A stretch of DNA of 64,000 bases from CAWKCE01 sp032127035 (GCA_963848085.1 CAWKCE010000003.1:248001-312000); one strand, 5' to 3'. Shown: positions 30,135 to 39,131, counted from the stretch's first letter. Program-made: numbers and translations. Notes: generated by a model from the letters alone, not told the origin.

Positions 30135-30555
30135 CGGGTCGCTCCCGCCAGCGACGCAGGACGAGGATCAGCACGACGATGACCTCCGCCAAGACCAGCA
30201 TGGGCGCTGCCTGACCGGCGAGCACACTGAACAGGTTCACCGCGAACACCCGGATTGCTCCGAAGCCGTCGAAGATGAGTACCGCCACCACCACCGTGAG
30301 CAGCGTGGCCAGCGGCGGCACAACCAGCGACGCCGGACGAGCGTCCGGCCGGGCCTCCCACGCGCAGTACGCCGCGACGAGCACCAGCGGGACGCCGAAC
30401 ACCCAGGTGATCCGACCGGACACCAGGGCGCTGACCACGCCGGCGACCAGCGGCAGCGCCGTCCCGAGGATCGCGACGCCGGGTGTGGTCAGGGCGACGC
30501 GCGACCGGGACCGGGACCGGTAGACGGTTCCCTCGGGTTCAGCACTCACGGGCAC
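30112..30555 (-). CDS. DUF6542 family membrane protein
   Basis: A 147-residue integral membrane protein with four hydrophobic helices (about 22-42, 47-66, 75-98 and 105-132). Size, topology and position beside ispH fit the actinobacterial DUF6542 family, but the match is by context as much as by motif. GTG start; a second GTG 6 nt further on is an alternative. Function unknown. Confidence 0.75.
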   Translation of the reverse strand: MPVSAEPEGTVYRSRSRSRVALTTPGVAILGTALPLVAGVVSALVSGRITWVFGVPLVLVAAYCAWEARPDARPASLVVPPLATLLTVVVAVLIFDGFGAIRVFAVNLFSVLAGQAAPMLVLAEVIVVLILVLRRWRERPVTGSARP

Positions 30556-30583
30556 AGTGTGCCGCCCGGGCCGCCAGCCCGGC

Positions 30584-31699
30584 TCACCCGCCGGCGGCGA
30601 ACCGGGGCGTGTCGCCGTCGACCAGCTCGGGAGCCTGCGGCGCCCGGGCCGCGAGGTCGATGCGCCCGGGGGACGGGAGCTCGGCGTCGACCACCTTGAG
30701 GTCGCTCAGCCGGCGCGCGCTGACGAGCACCCGCGACTCGAGCGAACCGACCGTCTGGTTGTACGCCTGGACCGCGGAGTCCAGGCTGCCGCCGAGCTTG
30801 CCGAGGTGCCCGCCGAGCGTGGCCAGTCGGCCGTACAGCTCCTTGCCAAGGGCGTGCACGTGATGGGCGTTCTCCGCGAGGGCCTCTTGACGCCAGGTGT
30901 AGGACACGGTGCGCAGCAGCGCGACCAGCGTCGACGGCGTCGCCACGACGACGTTGCTCGCGAACGCGTGCTCCAGGAGTGTGGGGTCCTCCTCGAGGGC
31001 GGCGGCGAGGAACGGCTCGGCCGGGACGAACATGACGACGAACTCCGGTGTCGGCTCGAGATGCGCCCAGTACTGCTTGGCGGACAGCGCATCGACATGC
31101 GTTCGCAGGTGGCGGGCGTGGGCCCGCAGCCGATCGTCGCGGGTGGCGTCGTCGCGTGCCTCCATCGCCTCCAGGTAGCCGGAGAACGACACCTTCGCGT
31201 CGACGACGACGTTCTTCCCTCCGGCGAGCCGGACGACGAGGTCGGGCCGCAGCTGGCCGTCGGAGGTGTGGAGTGTCGGCTGCTCGTCGAAGTCGCAGTG
31301 CTCGAGCATCCCGGCCACCTCCACCACCCGGCGCAGCTGGACCTCGCCCCAGCGGCCGCGCACGTGCGGCGCCCGCAGCGCGTTGACGAGCGCGTGAGTC
31401 TCGCCACGCAGAGCGTCGGAGGTCTGGCCCATGGTCCGCACCTGGCTCCGGAGCTCGCCGTAGGCCTCCTGCCGGACGCGCTCGATGTCAAGGAGGTGCT
31501 GCTCCACCTTGTCGAGGGACAGCTGGACCGGCTGCACCGCGCTGGCGAGTGCGCGGTGCTGGGCGGCCGCGTCATCGGTGGCGTCGGCGTGCCTGCCGCG
31601 GGACCGCTCCCGAGCCAGTGACCAGCCCACGGCGGTGCCGGCGACGGCGCCGACAAGCAGCCCCAGGACGAGGGCGATGAGGAACGTTGAGAGGTCCAT
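30584..31699 (-). CDS. rmuC: DNA recombination protein RmuC
   Basis: A 371-residue protein with an N-terminal membrane helix (about 4-26), a coiled-coil region (about 40-105) and a PD-(D/E)XK nuclease-like core: RGRWGEVQLRRVVEVAGM, PDLVVRLAGGKNVVVDAKVSFSGY across residues 158-181, and YWAHLEPTPEFVVMFVP. RmuC limits inversions at short repeats. ATG at 31699 is preferred because it begins with the membrane helix; GGAGG lies about 12 nt upstream. Confidence 0.92.
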   Translation of the reverse strand: MDLSTFLIALVLGLLVGAVAGTAVGWSLARERSRGRHADATDDAAAQHRALASAVQPVQLSLDKVEQHLLDIERVRQEAYGELRSQVRTMGQTSDALRGETHALVNALRAPHVRGRWGEVQLRRVVEVAGMLEHCDFDEQPTLHTSDGQLRPDLVVRLAGGKNVVVDAKVSFSGYLEAMEARDDATRDDRLRAHARHLRTHVDALSAKQYWAHLEPTPEFVVMFVPAEPFLAAALEEDPTLLEHAFASNVVVATPSTLVALLRTVSYTWRQEALAENAHHVHALGKELYGRLATLGGHLGKLGGSLDSAVQAYNQTVGSLESRVLVSARRLSDLKVVDAELPSPGRIDLAARAPQAPELVDGDTPRFAAGG

Positions 31700-31754
31700 G
31701 CCGCCAGGGTGCCTCCGGGGACTGACGGTTTCGTGGTGGGCGCGCGGCGACACC

Positions 31755-31760
31755 TAGGAT
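31755..31760 (+). promoter_or_regulatory. -10 element of ychF, probably leaderless
   Basis: TAGGAT ends 8 nt before the GTG at 31769, with no Shine-Dalgarno. It matches the TAGGAT form frequent in actinobacterial promoters. Confidence 0.5.
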
Positions 31761-31768
31761 GATCGCCC

Positions 31769-32842
31769 GTGGCCCTCACTATCGGCATCGTCGGACTGCC
31801 CAACGTCGGCAAGTCCACGCTGTTCAACGCCTTGACCAAGAACGACGTGCTGGCGGCCAACTACCCGTTCGCGACGATCGAGCCGAACGTGGGCGTCGTC
31901 GGTGTGCCTGACCCGCGGCTGAAGGTGCTCGCCGAGATCTTCGGGTCCGCGCGCGTCCTGCCGGCCACCGTGTCGTTCGTGGACATCGCCGGGATCGTCA
32001 AGGGGGCCTCGGAGGGGCAGGGGCTGGGGAACAAGTTCCTCGCCAACATCCGGGAGGCCGAGGCGATCTGCCAGGTGATCCGGGTGTTCACCGACGACGA
32101 CGTCGTGCACGTCGACGGCCGGGTCTCGCCGAAGGACGACATCGAGACCATCAACACCGAGCTGATCCTCGCCGACCTGCAGACCATCGAGAAGGTACTG
32201 CCGCGGCTGCAGAAGGAGTCCCGCCTGGTCAAGGGCAAGGCCGACCAGGTCGCCGCGGTCGAGCAGGCTAAGCAGATCCTCGACTCCGGCCGAACGCTGT
32301 ACGCGGCGGGAGTCGACCTCGAGCCGATCCGCGAGCTCTTCCTGCTGACCGCCAAGCCGTTCCTGTACGTGTTCAACATGGACGAGGAGGAGCTGGGCAA
32401 CGCGACGTTGAAGGACGAGCTGCGCGAGCTCGTCGCGCCCGCCGAGGCGATCTTCCTGGACGCGAAGGTCGAGGCCGAGCTCGTCGAGCTGGACGACGCC
32501 GAGGCGCTGGAGCTGCTCCAGTCGATCGGGCAGGAAGAGAGCGGGTTGGACCTGTTGGCGCGGGTCGGCTTCGCCACGCTCGGGCTGCAGACGTACCTGA
32601 CCGCGGGGCCGAAGGAGGCCCGGGCCTGGACGATCAGCACGGGTGCAACAGCGCCGGAGGCGGCCGGTGTCATCCACACCGACTTCCAGCGGGGCTTCAT
32701 CAAGGCCGAGGTGGTCTCGTTCGACGACCTCGTCGCGGCCGGCTCGATGGCCGCCGCGAAGGCGGCCGGCAAGGTCCGCATGGAGGGTAAGGACTACGTC
32801 ATGTCTGACGGCGACGTCGTGGAGTTCCGCTTCAACGTCTGA
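31769..32842 (+). CDS. ychF: Redox-regulated ATPase YchF (Obg-like)
   Basis: Translation-associated ATPase that binds ribosomes; prefers ATP over GTP. The 357-residue protein has G1 GLPNVGKSTLF (about 7-17), G2 YPFATIEPNVG, G3 VDIAGIVKGAS, the altered G4 NMDEEELGN in place of NKxD (hence ATP), a coiled-coil insert and a C-terminal TGS domain (HTDFQRGFIKAEV). Matches Rv1112. Confidence 0.97.
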   Translation: MALTIGIVGLPNVGKSTLFNALTKNDVLAANYPFATIEPNVGVVGVPDPRLKVLAEIFGSARVLPATVSFVDIAGIVKGASEGQGLGNKFLANIREAEAICQVIRVFTDDDVVHVDGRVSPKDDIETINTELILADLQTIEKVLPRLQKESRLVKGKADQVAAVEQAKQILDSGRTLYAAGVDLEPIRELFLLTAKPFLYVFNMDEEELGNATLKDELRELVAPAEAIFLDAKVEAELVELDDAEALELLQSIGQEESGLDLLARVGFATLGLQTYLTAGPKEARAWTISTGATAPEAAGVIHTDFQRGFIKAEVVSFDDLVAAGSMAAAKAAGKVRMEGKDYVMSDGDVVEFRFNV

Positions 32843-32932
32843 CGCTGGCCGGAACGCTTCCGATCCTCAGGACTTCGGTCCCTGACGCTCCCTGTCGCCC
32901 ACTGGGCAACCTGGTTCCGAAAGGTGGTTGCC

Positions 32933-34234
32933 ATGTCTTCCGCAGGCAAGATGACGGTCCGCCAGGCTTCGTTCATCGGCGTGGGCGCCATGGTCGGGGC
33001 CGGCATCTTCGCGCTGTTGGCGCCCGCGGGACAGATCGCCGGCGCTGCGGTCTGGGTGTCCTTCCTGATCGCCGGTCTCATCGCCGCTCTGCAGGGCTAC
33101 TCGTTCGGGAGGCTGGGATCCAAGTTCCCGTCGGGGTCCGGGATGATCGAGTACGTCTCGCGCGGCTTCGGCGACGGGCACTTCACCGGCGTCACCGCCT
33201 GGTTGGCCTTTGGCGCGCAGTTCATCGTCACCGCAATGGTGGCAACCTCCTTCGGCGGGTACGTCAGTGCGATGTTCACCGACGACGACGTGGCGTGGGC
33301 CAAGGCATTCACGATCCTGCTTGTGCTGGCGGCAGCGCTGCTGAACATCGTTGGGCCTAGCGCCGTGACGAAGGCCCAGGGCGTCATCGTGCGCGTCGTG
33401 ATCGGGATCCTTGCCGTCTTCTCGCTCGTCACGCTGTTCACCGCTGACTGGTCTCTCCTGGCGCCCTCGGGCTACCCCAGCCTGCGGGTGATCTTCTCCA
33501 GCGTGGCGTTGACCTTCTTCGCGTTCCTCGGCTTCGGCGTCATCACCTTCACGGCCAAGGACCTGCCGGACCCGAAGCGCCAGCTTTCACAGGCCATGTA
33601 CATCGCCCTGGGTATCGCCACCGTCGTCTACGTCGCCATCGCGTTGGGTGTCTATGGGGCGCTCACCGTCGACGAGGTCGTGGCAGCCGGTGACACCGCA
33701 GTTGCCGAGGCAGCGAAGCCGGCTCTGGGCGATGCGGGCTACGTCCTGATGGCGGTGACTGCCATCTTCGCCACAGCTGGGGCGACGAATGCCGGCATCT
33801 ACCCGGCGATCGGACTGTCGAACGACCTGGCGAAGAAGCGTCAGTTCCCGCCGGTCTTTGGCCGCAGCTGGGGCCGCGTTCCGGTGGGGCTGGCCGTGAT
33901 GGTGGTGGCCACGCTGGTGCTCGCCATGATCTTCGACCTGTCGGCCATCGCGTCCATCGGTAGCGCAGTGGCGCTGCTGATCTTCACTTTTGTGACCATC
34001 TCGCACCTGCGCGTGCGCGAACAGACCGGTGCCCGGGCATGGGTGCTCGTCATCGGCCTGGTGACGCTGTTGGCGACACTGTTGTCGTTCGCGACCACGA
34101 CCTTGGTGGAGGAGCCCGCGACCGCCGTCACCCTGGTGGTGCTGCTCGGGCTGGCTGTCGGACTCGACCTGTGGTGGAAGCGCGTGCGCCCAGCCGCCGT
34201 CTCCGTCGACGAGGAACACCCGGCCACGACCTGA
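32933..34234 (+). CDS. APC family amino acid permease
   Basis: A 433-residue transporter with about twelve hydrophobic helices, starting with the family signature VGAMVGAGIFALLAP (about 16-30) where the backbone of helix 1 binds the substrate amine and carboxylate. Helix 6 reads FFAFLGFGVITFTAKDL. The ATG at 32933 has AAAGGTGG 5 nt upstream; a GTG 9 nt earlier overlaps this site. Amino acid or polyamine substrate cannot be fixed. A near-palindrome covers the stop. Confidence 0.9.
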   Translation: MSSAGKMTVRQASFIGVGAMVGAGIFALLAPAGQIAGAAVWVSFLIAGLIAALQGYSFGRLGSKFPSGSGMIEYVSRGFGDGHFTGVTAWLAFGAQFIVTAMVATSFGGYVSAMFTDDDVAWAKAFTILLVLAAALLNIVGPSAVTKAQGVIVRVVIGILAVFSLVTLFTADWSLLAPSGYPSLRVIFSSVALTFFAFLGFGVITFTAKDLPDPKRQLSQAMYIALGIATVVYVAIALGVYGALTVDEVVAAGDTAVAEAAKPALGDAGYVLMAVTAIFATAGATNAGIYPAIGLSNDLAKKRQFPPVFGRSWGRVPVGLAVMVVATLVLAMIFDLSAIASIGSAVALLIFTFVTISHLRVREQTGARAWVLVIGLVTLLATLLSFATTTLVEEPATAVTLVVLLGLAVGLDLWWKRVRPAAVSVDEEHPATT

Positions 34235-34250
34235 TCGGCAGCTGCTGATC
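34233..34250. terminator. Candidate terminator after the APC permease
   Basis: GATCGGCAGCTGCTGATC is an 18-bp near-perfect palindrome (one G-T pair) overlapping the TGA stop. It can fold into a 7-bp stem with an AGCT loop but lacks a T-run. Confidence 0.3.
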
Positions 34251-34412
34251 TCCCTGGCGTCCGGGCCGGACAGGCACTCACGCCCGACCTCCAGGCAGAC
34301 GCAGGGGCACCATGTCCCACCACCCTCCAAGCGTTCCACGCACGCTGGCTGTTGGAGGCGCCATTGCTCTCGCGGCGCCGCTGGCGCCGGTATCCACCCC
34401 TTCGGCCAGGGC

Positions 34413-35018
34413 TCAGCCGCTGATGTTGGACAGCGAGGCGACCTTGATCGCGGTGATCTTGGTGTCGTTGGCGGTGGCGGTTACCCCGAACGAGTAGCAG
34501 CTCACGTAGGCGGTACTCGGGGACGTGAAGGTGTGGACGACCTGGAGAGCCAGGGACTCGCTATAGGCGCCGCCGCCACTGGGCTCCATGAGGGTGCGGC
34601 TCTGGTCGAAGTCGGACCCGGCGTACAGGCGGCAGCGGTACAAGACATTGGACGCGCTGGTGTTGTTGAGCCAGGTCTTGGCGTTGATGACGTAGTGACC
34701 CTTCGTTGGGATCGTCAGCGTGAGGACCTTGGCGTCCTGCCCACCCACCTGGCTTTGAATGCTCACGGGGGCGTCGTGGTACGTCGAGTAGGCCGCGGTC
34801 CGGGCTCCGGGAGCCAGGTCCTTCGTCGAGAGCGACCCATTCTTGACCCGGTCGCCGCGCAGGGCCCCGGGCTTGACGTCGACGTTCTGGATGGTCTTGT
34901 CCTTGATCTGGGCCGAGGTGACCTGGACGGCGGCGTATGACGTCCCGCCCAGTGCGACGACGAGGGCAAGCGTGGCTGTGAGGTTGGCGTAACTGAGGTG
35001 TCGGCGGAGGCTCTTCAT
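34413..35018 (-). CDS. Secreted protein with actinobacterial 'SYANLTATLAL' N-terminus
   Basis: A 201-residue secreted protein. ATG at 35018 follows AAGGAG. The signal peptide contains SYANLTATLALVVALGGTSY, a motif seen at the N-terminus of many actinobacterial secreted proteins, followed by the equally typical region VTSAQIKDKTIQNVDVKPG that precedes repeats of LKNGSL type. The remainder (about 75-201) is a beta-rich domain (YSTYHDAPVSIQSQV to the C-terminus) resembling a C1q/jelly-roll-like shell. No catalytic residues. Function unknown; possibly surface or matrix. Confidence 0.7.
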   Translation of the reverse strand: MKSLRRHLSYANLTATLALVVALGGTSYAAVQVTSAQIKDKTIQNVDVKPGALRGDRVKNGSLSTKDLAPGARTAAYSTYHDAPVSIQSQVGGQDAKVLTLTIPTKGHYVINAKTWLNNTSASNVLYRCRLYAGSDFDQSRTLMEPSGGGAYSESLALQVVHTFTSPSTAYVSCYSFGVTATANDTKITAIKVASLSNISG

Positions 35019-35343
35019 GGTGATCTCCTTGCCGTTCGGATAACGAACGACGTTAGTCACCGATCCAGGCTCCGACAAGGTCTCGAAAGGTCGTGACCCG
35101 GTCGTCGCCGCCGCGGCCGGGACACCCCATCGAGTGGGTCCCGGGTTCGTGCACTGGGACGCAACAAGTTGGCTGACGCATCCGAGCGAGCGACCTTGGC
35201 GGGCCGGCAACCGACCAAGGGGTTCTCTGAGGCACGAGCAGACGACCGCTCGTGAGCCGCAGGCTCGGAGAGAGGTCGACGCAAGCGTGGTGGTCATCGT
35301 CCTCATGCTCGGACACCCGACGCAGTGTCGGTTCCTCCGACTG

Positions 35344-35421
35344 GCAGCGCTCGATCAGCTGTCGTACCCGCTCCTGGACCGTCACGTCGAGAACGCTCGT
35401 GGGCTCGTGAGGATCAGCAAC
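35344..35421 (-). pseudogene. Relic of an oligopeptide ABC transporter ATPase
   Basis: On the minus strand this encodes VADPHEPTSVLDVTVQERV followed by RQLIERC. It matches the Walker B/D-loop region of Dpp/Opp ATPases (ADEPTSALDVTVQ...) except for a two-residue insertion and one change. There is no ATP-binding loop or other domain nearby, so it is a fragment, not a gene. Confidence 0.4.
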
Positions 35422-35459
35422 CGGGCCTCCAGCGCGGCGGCGTCGGCGATCGAGCAAAC

Positions 35460-35495
35460 GTGCAGGATTCCGCGCGCTTGCGCGGAATCCTGCAC
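35460..35495. repeat. Perfect 16-bp-stem hairpin
   Basis: Arms GTGCAGGATTCCGCGC and GCGCGGAATCCTGCAC are perfect inverted copies around a GCTT loop (35476-35479). It is followed 15 bp on by a second hairpin. No T-run follows on either strand, so a classical terminator is not certain. Confidence 0.8.
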
Positions 35496-35510
35496 ACGAG
35501 GGGGGTGACG

Positions 35511-35548
35511 TGTGCGGAATTCGGGCCGACGGCCTCGAATTCCGCACA
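35511..35548. repeat. Second hairpin with EcoRI-like core
   Basis: Arms TGTGCGGAATTCG and CGAATTCCGCACA, plus a further GGCC/GGCC pairing with a single bulged T (35535) and a 3-nt loop at 35528-35530. Stem about 17 bp. It shares a GTGC(A/G)G...ATTC core with the first hairpin. Confidence 0.75.
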
Positions 35549-35618
35549 TTCGTGCATCCCCCCGGCTGGGCTGACGCGCCAGCCGGAAGCTGCGGCGCGA
35601 CCGGCGCTGCGCGTCGCC

Positions 35619-36257
35619 CTACTCGACGCAGATGCACAGCTCGTTGCCCTCGGGGTCGGCCAGCACCCAGAAGGTCTCGAACTCGGCGAGCAGTCGACCG
35701 CCGCGGGCGACGAGGAGGTCGCGTCGGGCGGCGGCCTCGTGCCGCGGCAGGTACAGGTCCAGGTGCACTCGGTTCTTCGTGGTCTTCGGCTCCGGCACCA
35801 CCTGGAACCAGACGCCTGGCCCGGTGCCGTCCGGGTCGACGAGTGCGCCGTCGTGCTCGACGTAGCGCAGTGCTGCCGCGTACCAGGGGAGCAGGGTGGC
35901 CGGGTCGGTGCAGTCGATGCCCACCTCGAGTCGCGGCCGCCGGTCTAGGGCGTCGTCGATGTGGACACCGTGGTCCGCGGCGATCGCGGCGGCCCGGTGT
36001 GCCATCTCGACGTCGAGCTGCGTGACACCGCCCGCCGAGTGGGTGGACAGGGCGATGTGCAGAGTGCGCCACCGGATGTCGACGTCCGGGTGGTGGTCCA
36101 TCTCCTCAGCAGCAGCGGCCAAGTCGTCAACGATCTGGATCGCGGCAGGGAACGAAGGCGCGGTTACCGATCGACGCAACGCGCCTTCCGCGTAGCGCCA
36201 GCCCGGGAGGTCGGCAAGCTGTCGCGTGATCTCGGCGTCGTCCAGTCGTCGGGCCAT
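35619..36257 (-). CDS. Pterin-4a-carbinolamine dehydratase fused to a VOC domain
   Basis: A 212-residue fusion. Residues about 1-95 are a pterin-4a-carbinolamine dehydratase with DHHPDVDIRWRTLHIALSTH (the paired histidines act in dehydration) and THSAGGVTQLD. Residues about 105-212 are a vicinal-oxygen-chelate/glyoxalase-like domain (RPRLEVGIDCTDPATLLPW to FWVLADPEGNELCIC). The pairing recurs in actinobacteria. The ATG follows GTCGAGGGT. It diverges from the PPK2 gene with 36 bp between starts. Confidence 0.85.
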   Translation of the reverse strand: MARRLDDAEITRQLADLPGWRYAEGALRRSVTAPSFPAAIQIVDDLAAAAEEMDHHPDVDIRWRTLHIALSTHSAGGVTQLDVEMAHRAAAIAADHGVHIDDALDRRPRLEVGIDCTDPATLLPWYAAALRYVEHDGALVDPDGTGPGVWFQVVPEPKTTKNRVHLDLYLPRHEAAARRDLLVARGGRLLAEFETFWVLADPEGNELCICVE

Positions 36258-36293
36258 ACCCTCGACTCTACGACCGAGCCTCCGGAGGCGGCA

Positions 36294-37193
36294 GTGGACG
36301 ACGGACAGGTGCTCGACGCGCTGCGGGTCGAACCCGGTAAGCGCTTCCGCGTCGCGGACCGCGAGACAGACTGGTTGCCACCCGAGCTGCGCGGGCTCGA
36401 CAAGGACGCGCTCAAGGCACGGGCCAGCGAGCTGCTCGATGCGAGCCGCTCGTCGTTGGCCGAGGCGCAGGAACGGCTGTACGCCGACGACCGCCACTCG
36501 CTGCTGCTGGTCTTCCAGGCCATGGACGCCGCGGGCAAGGACGGCACCATCAAGCACGTCATGTCCGGGGTGAACCCCGCGGGGACCCAGGTGACGAGCT
36601 TCAAGGCGCCGAGCGCCGAAGAGCTGGACCACGACTTCCTCTGGCGGGTGGCGCGCGCGCTGCCGGAGCGCGGGCGGGTCGGCATCTTCAACCGCTCGCA
36701 CTACGAGGAGGTCCTGGTGGTCCGGGTGCACCCGGAGTACCTCGACGGCCAGCGGCTGCCGTCCGACACCCGTGGCGAGAAGCTCTGGCGGCAGCGGTAC
36801 GAGTCCATCAACGACTTCGAGCGCCACCTGGCCCGCAACGGGACCGTCATCGTCAAGTTCTTCCTCAACGTCTCCAAGCGCGAGCAGCGGCAGCGCTTCC
36901 TCGACCGCTTGGACGACTCGGACAAGACGTGGAAGTTCAACTCCGGTGACGTGGCCGAACGCGACCACTGGGACAAGTACATGGCGGCGTACGAGGACGC
37001 GTTGTCCGCCACGTCGACCGACTGGGCACCGTGGTACGTCATCCCGGCGGATCGGAAGCCGGTGATGCGCGCCCTGGTGGCGGAGGTGGTCGCCCGTACC
37101 GTCGAGGGGATGGACCTGCGGTTCCCCGAGGTGTCGGACGACGAGCGGGCGGCCTTGGCGGAGGTGCGGGCCCGGCTGGCGGCCGAGGACTGA
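36294..37193 (+). CDS. Polyphosphate kinase 2 family protein
   Basis: Uses polyphosphate to phosphorylate nucleotides (or the reverse). The 299-residue protein has Walker A AMDAAGKDGTIKHVM (about 76-90), the lid/Arg region VPEE-less FNRSHYEEVLVVRVHPE and YESINDFERHLARNGT, and WYVIPADRK near the end. The Arg/Lys pattern and size fit the short PPK2 class. GTG with GGAGG 6 nt upstream. A longer upstream frame belongs to the antisense of the neighbouring gene. Confidence 0.9.
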   Translation: MDDGQVLDALRVEPGKRFRVADRETDWLPPELRGLDKDALKARASELLDASRSSLAEAQERLYADDRHSLLLVFQAMDAAGKDGTIKHVMSGVNPAGTQVTSFKAPSAEELDHDFLWRVARALPERGRVGIFNRSHYEEVLVVRVHPEYLDGQRLPSDTRGEKLWRQRYESINDFERHLARNGTVIVKFFLNVSKREQRQRFLDRLDDSDKTWKFNSGDVAERDHWDKYMAAYEDALSATSTDWAPWYVIPADRKPVMRALVAEVVARTVEGMDLRFPEVSDDERAALAEVRARLAAED

Positions 37194-37263
37194 CCGGGCC
37201 GTACCATGGGGATGCGTCGGGTCCGGCGCAGATTCCCTTATTCGGAAGCGAGCACGCGCGCCC

Positions 37264-39105
37264 ATGGCCACCCGTGACGACCTGAGGAACGTGGCCATCG
37301 TGGCGCACGTCGACCATGGCAAGACGACGCTGGTCGACGCGATGCTCTGGCAGTCCGGCGCGTTCCGCGACAACCAGGACGTGGCCGACCGGGTCATGGA
37401 CTCCGGTGAGCTCGAGCGGGAGAAGGGCATCACCATCCTCGCGAAGAACACTGCCGTCTCGCACGGCGGAGTCACGCTGAACATCATCGACACCCCCGGC
37501 CACGCGGACTTCGGGGGCGAGGTTGAGCGTGGGCTCGAGATGGTCGACGGGGTCCTGCTGCTGGTCGACGCCAGCGAGGGCCCACTCCCGCAGACCCGGT
37601 TCGTGCTGCGCAAGGCCCTCCAGAAGCGCCTGCCCGTCGTGCTCGTCGTCAACAAGGTCGACCGCCCGGACGCACGGATCAAGGAGGTCGTCGACGAGGC
37701 GTACGAGCTGTTCCTCGACCTGGACGCCACCGAGGGCCAGATCGACTTCCCGATCGTGTACGCGTCGGCCAAGGCCGGCCGGGCGTCGCTCAACCGGCCC
37801 GACGACGGCGGCATGCCGGACGCGGAGGACCTCGAGCCGCTGTTCCAGACGATCGTCGGCACGATCCCGGCGCCGGAGTACACCGAGGGGGCTCCCCTTC
37901 AGGCCCACGTGACCAACCTGGACGCCTCGCCGTACCTGGGCCGGTTGGCGCTGTGCCGGGTCCGGCAGGGCTGGGTGCGCAAGGGGCAGCAGGTTGCCTG
38001 GTGCCGTATCGACGGCTCCGTCTCCACCGTGAAGGTCACCGAGCTCCTCGTCACGGACGCGCTCGAGCGCGTGCCGGCCGACGAGGCCGGGCCGGGCGAC
38101 ATCATCGCCATCGCGGGGATCCCCGAGATCACGATCGGCGAGACACTGGCGGACCCGGAGAACCCGGTCCCGCTGCCAGTCATCACCGTGGACGAGCCGT
38201 CGATCTCCATGACGATCGGCATCAACACCGCTCCCCTCGCTGGGCAGAGCGGGTCCAAGCTCACCGCCCGCCAGCTGAAGTCCCGGCTCGACGGAGAGCT
38301 GGTCGGCAACGTGGCCATCCGCGTGCTGGGGACCGAGCGCCCCGACACCTGGGAGGTGCAGGGACGCGGTGAGCTCCAGCTGGCCGTGCTCGTCGAGCAG
38401 ATGCGCCGTGAGGGCTTCGAGCTCACGGTGGGCAAGCCGCAGGTCGTGACCCGGGAGATCGACGGGCGCATCCACGAGCCGGTCGAGCGGCTCACCGTCG
38501 ACATCCCCGAGGACTACCTCGGCGTGGTCACCCAGCTGATGGCACTCCGGAAGGGCCGGATGGAGCAGATGGTCAACCACGGCACCGGGTGGGTCCGGAT
38601 GGAGTACGTCGTGCCTGCGCGCGGCCTGATCGGTTTCCGCACCGAGTTCCTGACCGAGACGCGCGGAACCGGCCTCCTCCACCACGTCTTCGACCGGTAT
38701 GAGCCCTGGCACGGCGACCTCCGCACCCGACCCACCGGCTCGCTCGTGGCCGACCGCCGCGGCGCGACGACGGGATTCGCCCTGGCGAACCTCCAGGAGC
38801 GGGGGACGATGTTCGTCGGCCCAGGAACCGAGGTCTACGAGGGGATGATCGTCGGCGAGAACTCCCGGTCGGACGACATGGACGTCAACCCGACGAAGGA
38901 GAAGAAGCTGACCAACATGCGCCAGTCGTCCGGTGACGTGCTGGTCCCGCTGATCCCGCACCGCCAGATCTCGATGGAGCAGGCGCTGGAGTTCTGCCGT
39001 GAGGACGAGTGCGTCGAGGTCACTCCATCGGCGGTCCGGCTCCGCAAAGTGGTCCTGGATGCATCGACCCGCGGCCGCACGTCGGCCCGTGCCAAGCGGA
39101 GCTGA
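37264..39105 (+). CDS. typA: Translational GTPase TypA (BipA)
   Basis: Ribosome-associated GTPase for stress and 50S assembly. The 613-residue protein has G1 AHVDHGKTTLVD (about 15-26), G2 RGITI-type site read here as EKGITILAKN, G3 IDTPGHADFGGEVER, G4 NKVDRPDA and G5 YASAKAG, then the EF-G-like domains III and V (VLTQ/GRGELQLAVLVEQ) and the TypA C-terminal domain. The -10 TACCAT at 37202 implies a leader of about 57 nt. Matches Rv1165. Confidence 0.97.
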   Translation: MATRDDLRNVAIVAHVDHGKTTLVDAMLWQSGAFRDNQDVADRVMDSGELEREKGITILAKNTAVSHGGVTLNIIDTPGHADFGGEVERGLEMVDGVLLLVDASEGPLPQTRFVLRKALQKRLPVVLVVNKVDRPDARIKEVVDEAYELFLDLDATEGQIDFPIVYASAKAGRASLNRPDDGGMPDAEDLEPLFQTIVGTIPAPEYTEGAPLQAHVTNLDASPYLGRLALCRVRQGWVRKGQQVAWCRIDGSVSTVKVTELLVTDALERVPADEAGPGDIIAIAGIPEITIGETLADPENPVPLPVITVDEPSISMTIGINTAPLAGQSGSKLTARQLKSRLDGELVGNVAIRVLGTERPDTWEVQGRGELQLAVLVEQMRREGFELTVGKPQVVTREIDGRIHEPVERLTVDIPEDYLGVVTQLMALRKGRMEQMVNHGTGWVRMEYVVPARGLIGFRTEFLTETRGTGLLHHVFDRYEPWHGDLRTRPTGSLVADRRGATTGFALANLQERGTMFVGPGTEVYEGMIVGENSRSDDMDVNPTKEKKLTNMRQSSGDVLVPLIPHRQISMEQALEFCREDECVEVTPSAVRLRKVVLDASTRGRTSARAKRS

Positions 39106-39131
39106 ACGCCCGGACGCGGCTTGGCGGCATT

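Larger units (their letters stand above)
35019..35618. other. 600-bp gene-free stretch
   Basis: No frame here is convincing on either strand. It holds a short relic of an ABC-transporter ATPase (35344-35421, minus) and two large hairpins (35460-35548). The rest shows no recognised element. Both flanking genes are transcribed leftward, so promoter DNA for the gene at 34413 must lie within its left end. Confidence 0.6.

Noticed and set aside
32843..32932. Riboswitch before the amino acid permease
   Set aside because: The 90-bp gap shows no recognisable conserved riboswitch core.
34312..34497. A 61-codon plus-strand frame starting with a signal-peptide-like stretch
   Set aside because: It has no ribosome site, no family, and runs antisense into the well-supported secreted protein gene at 34413-35018.
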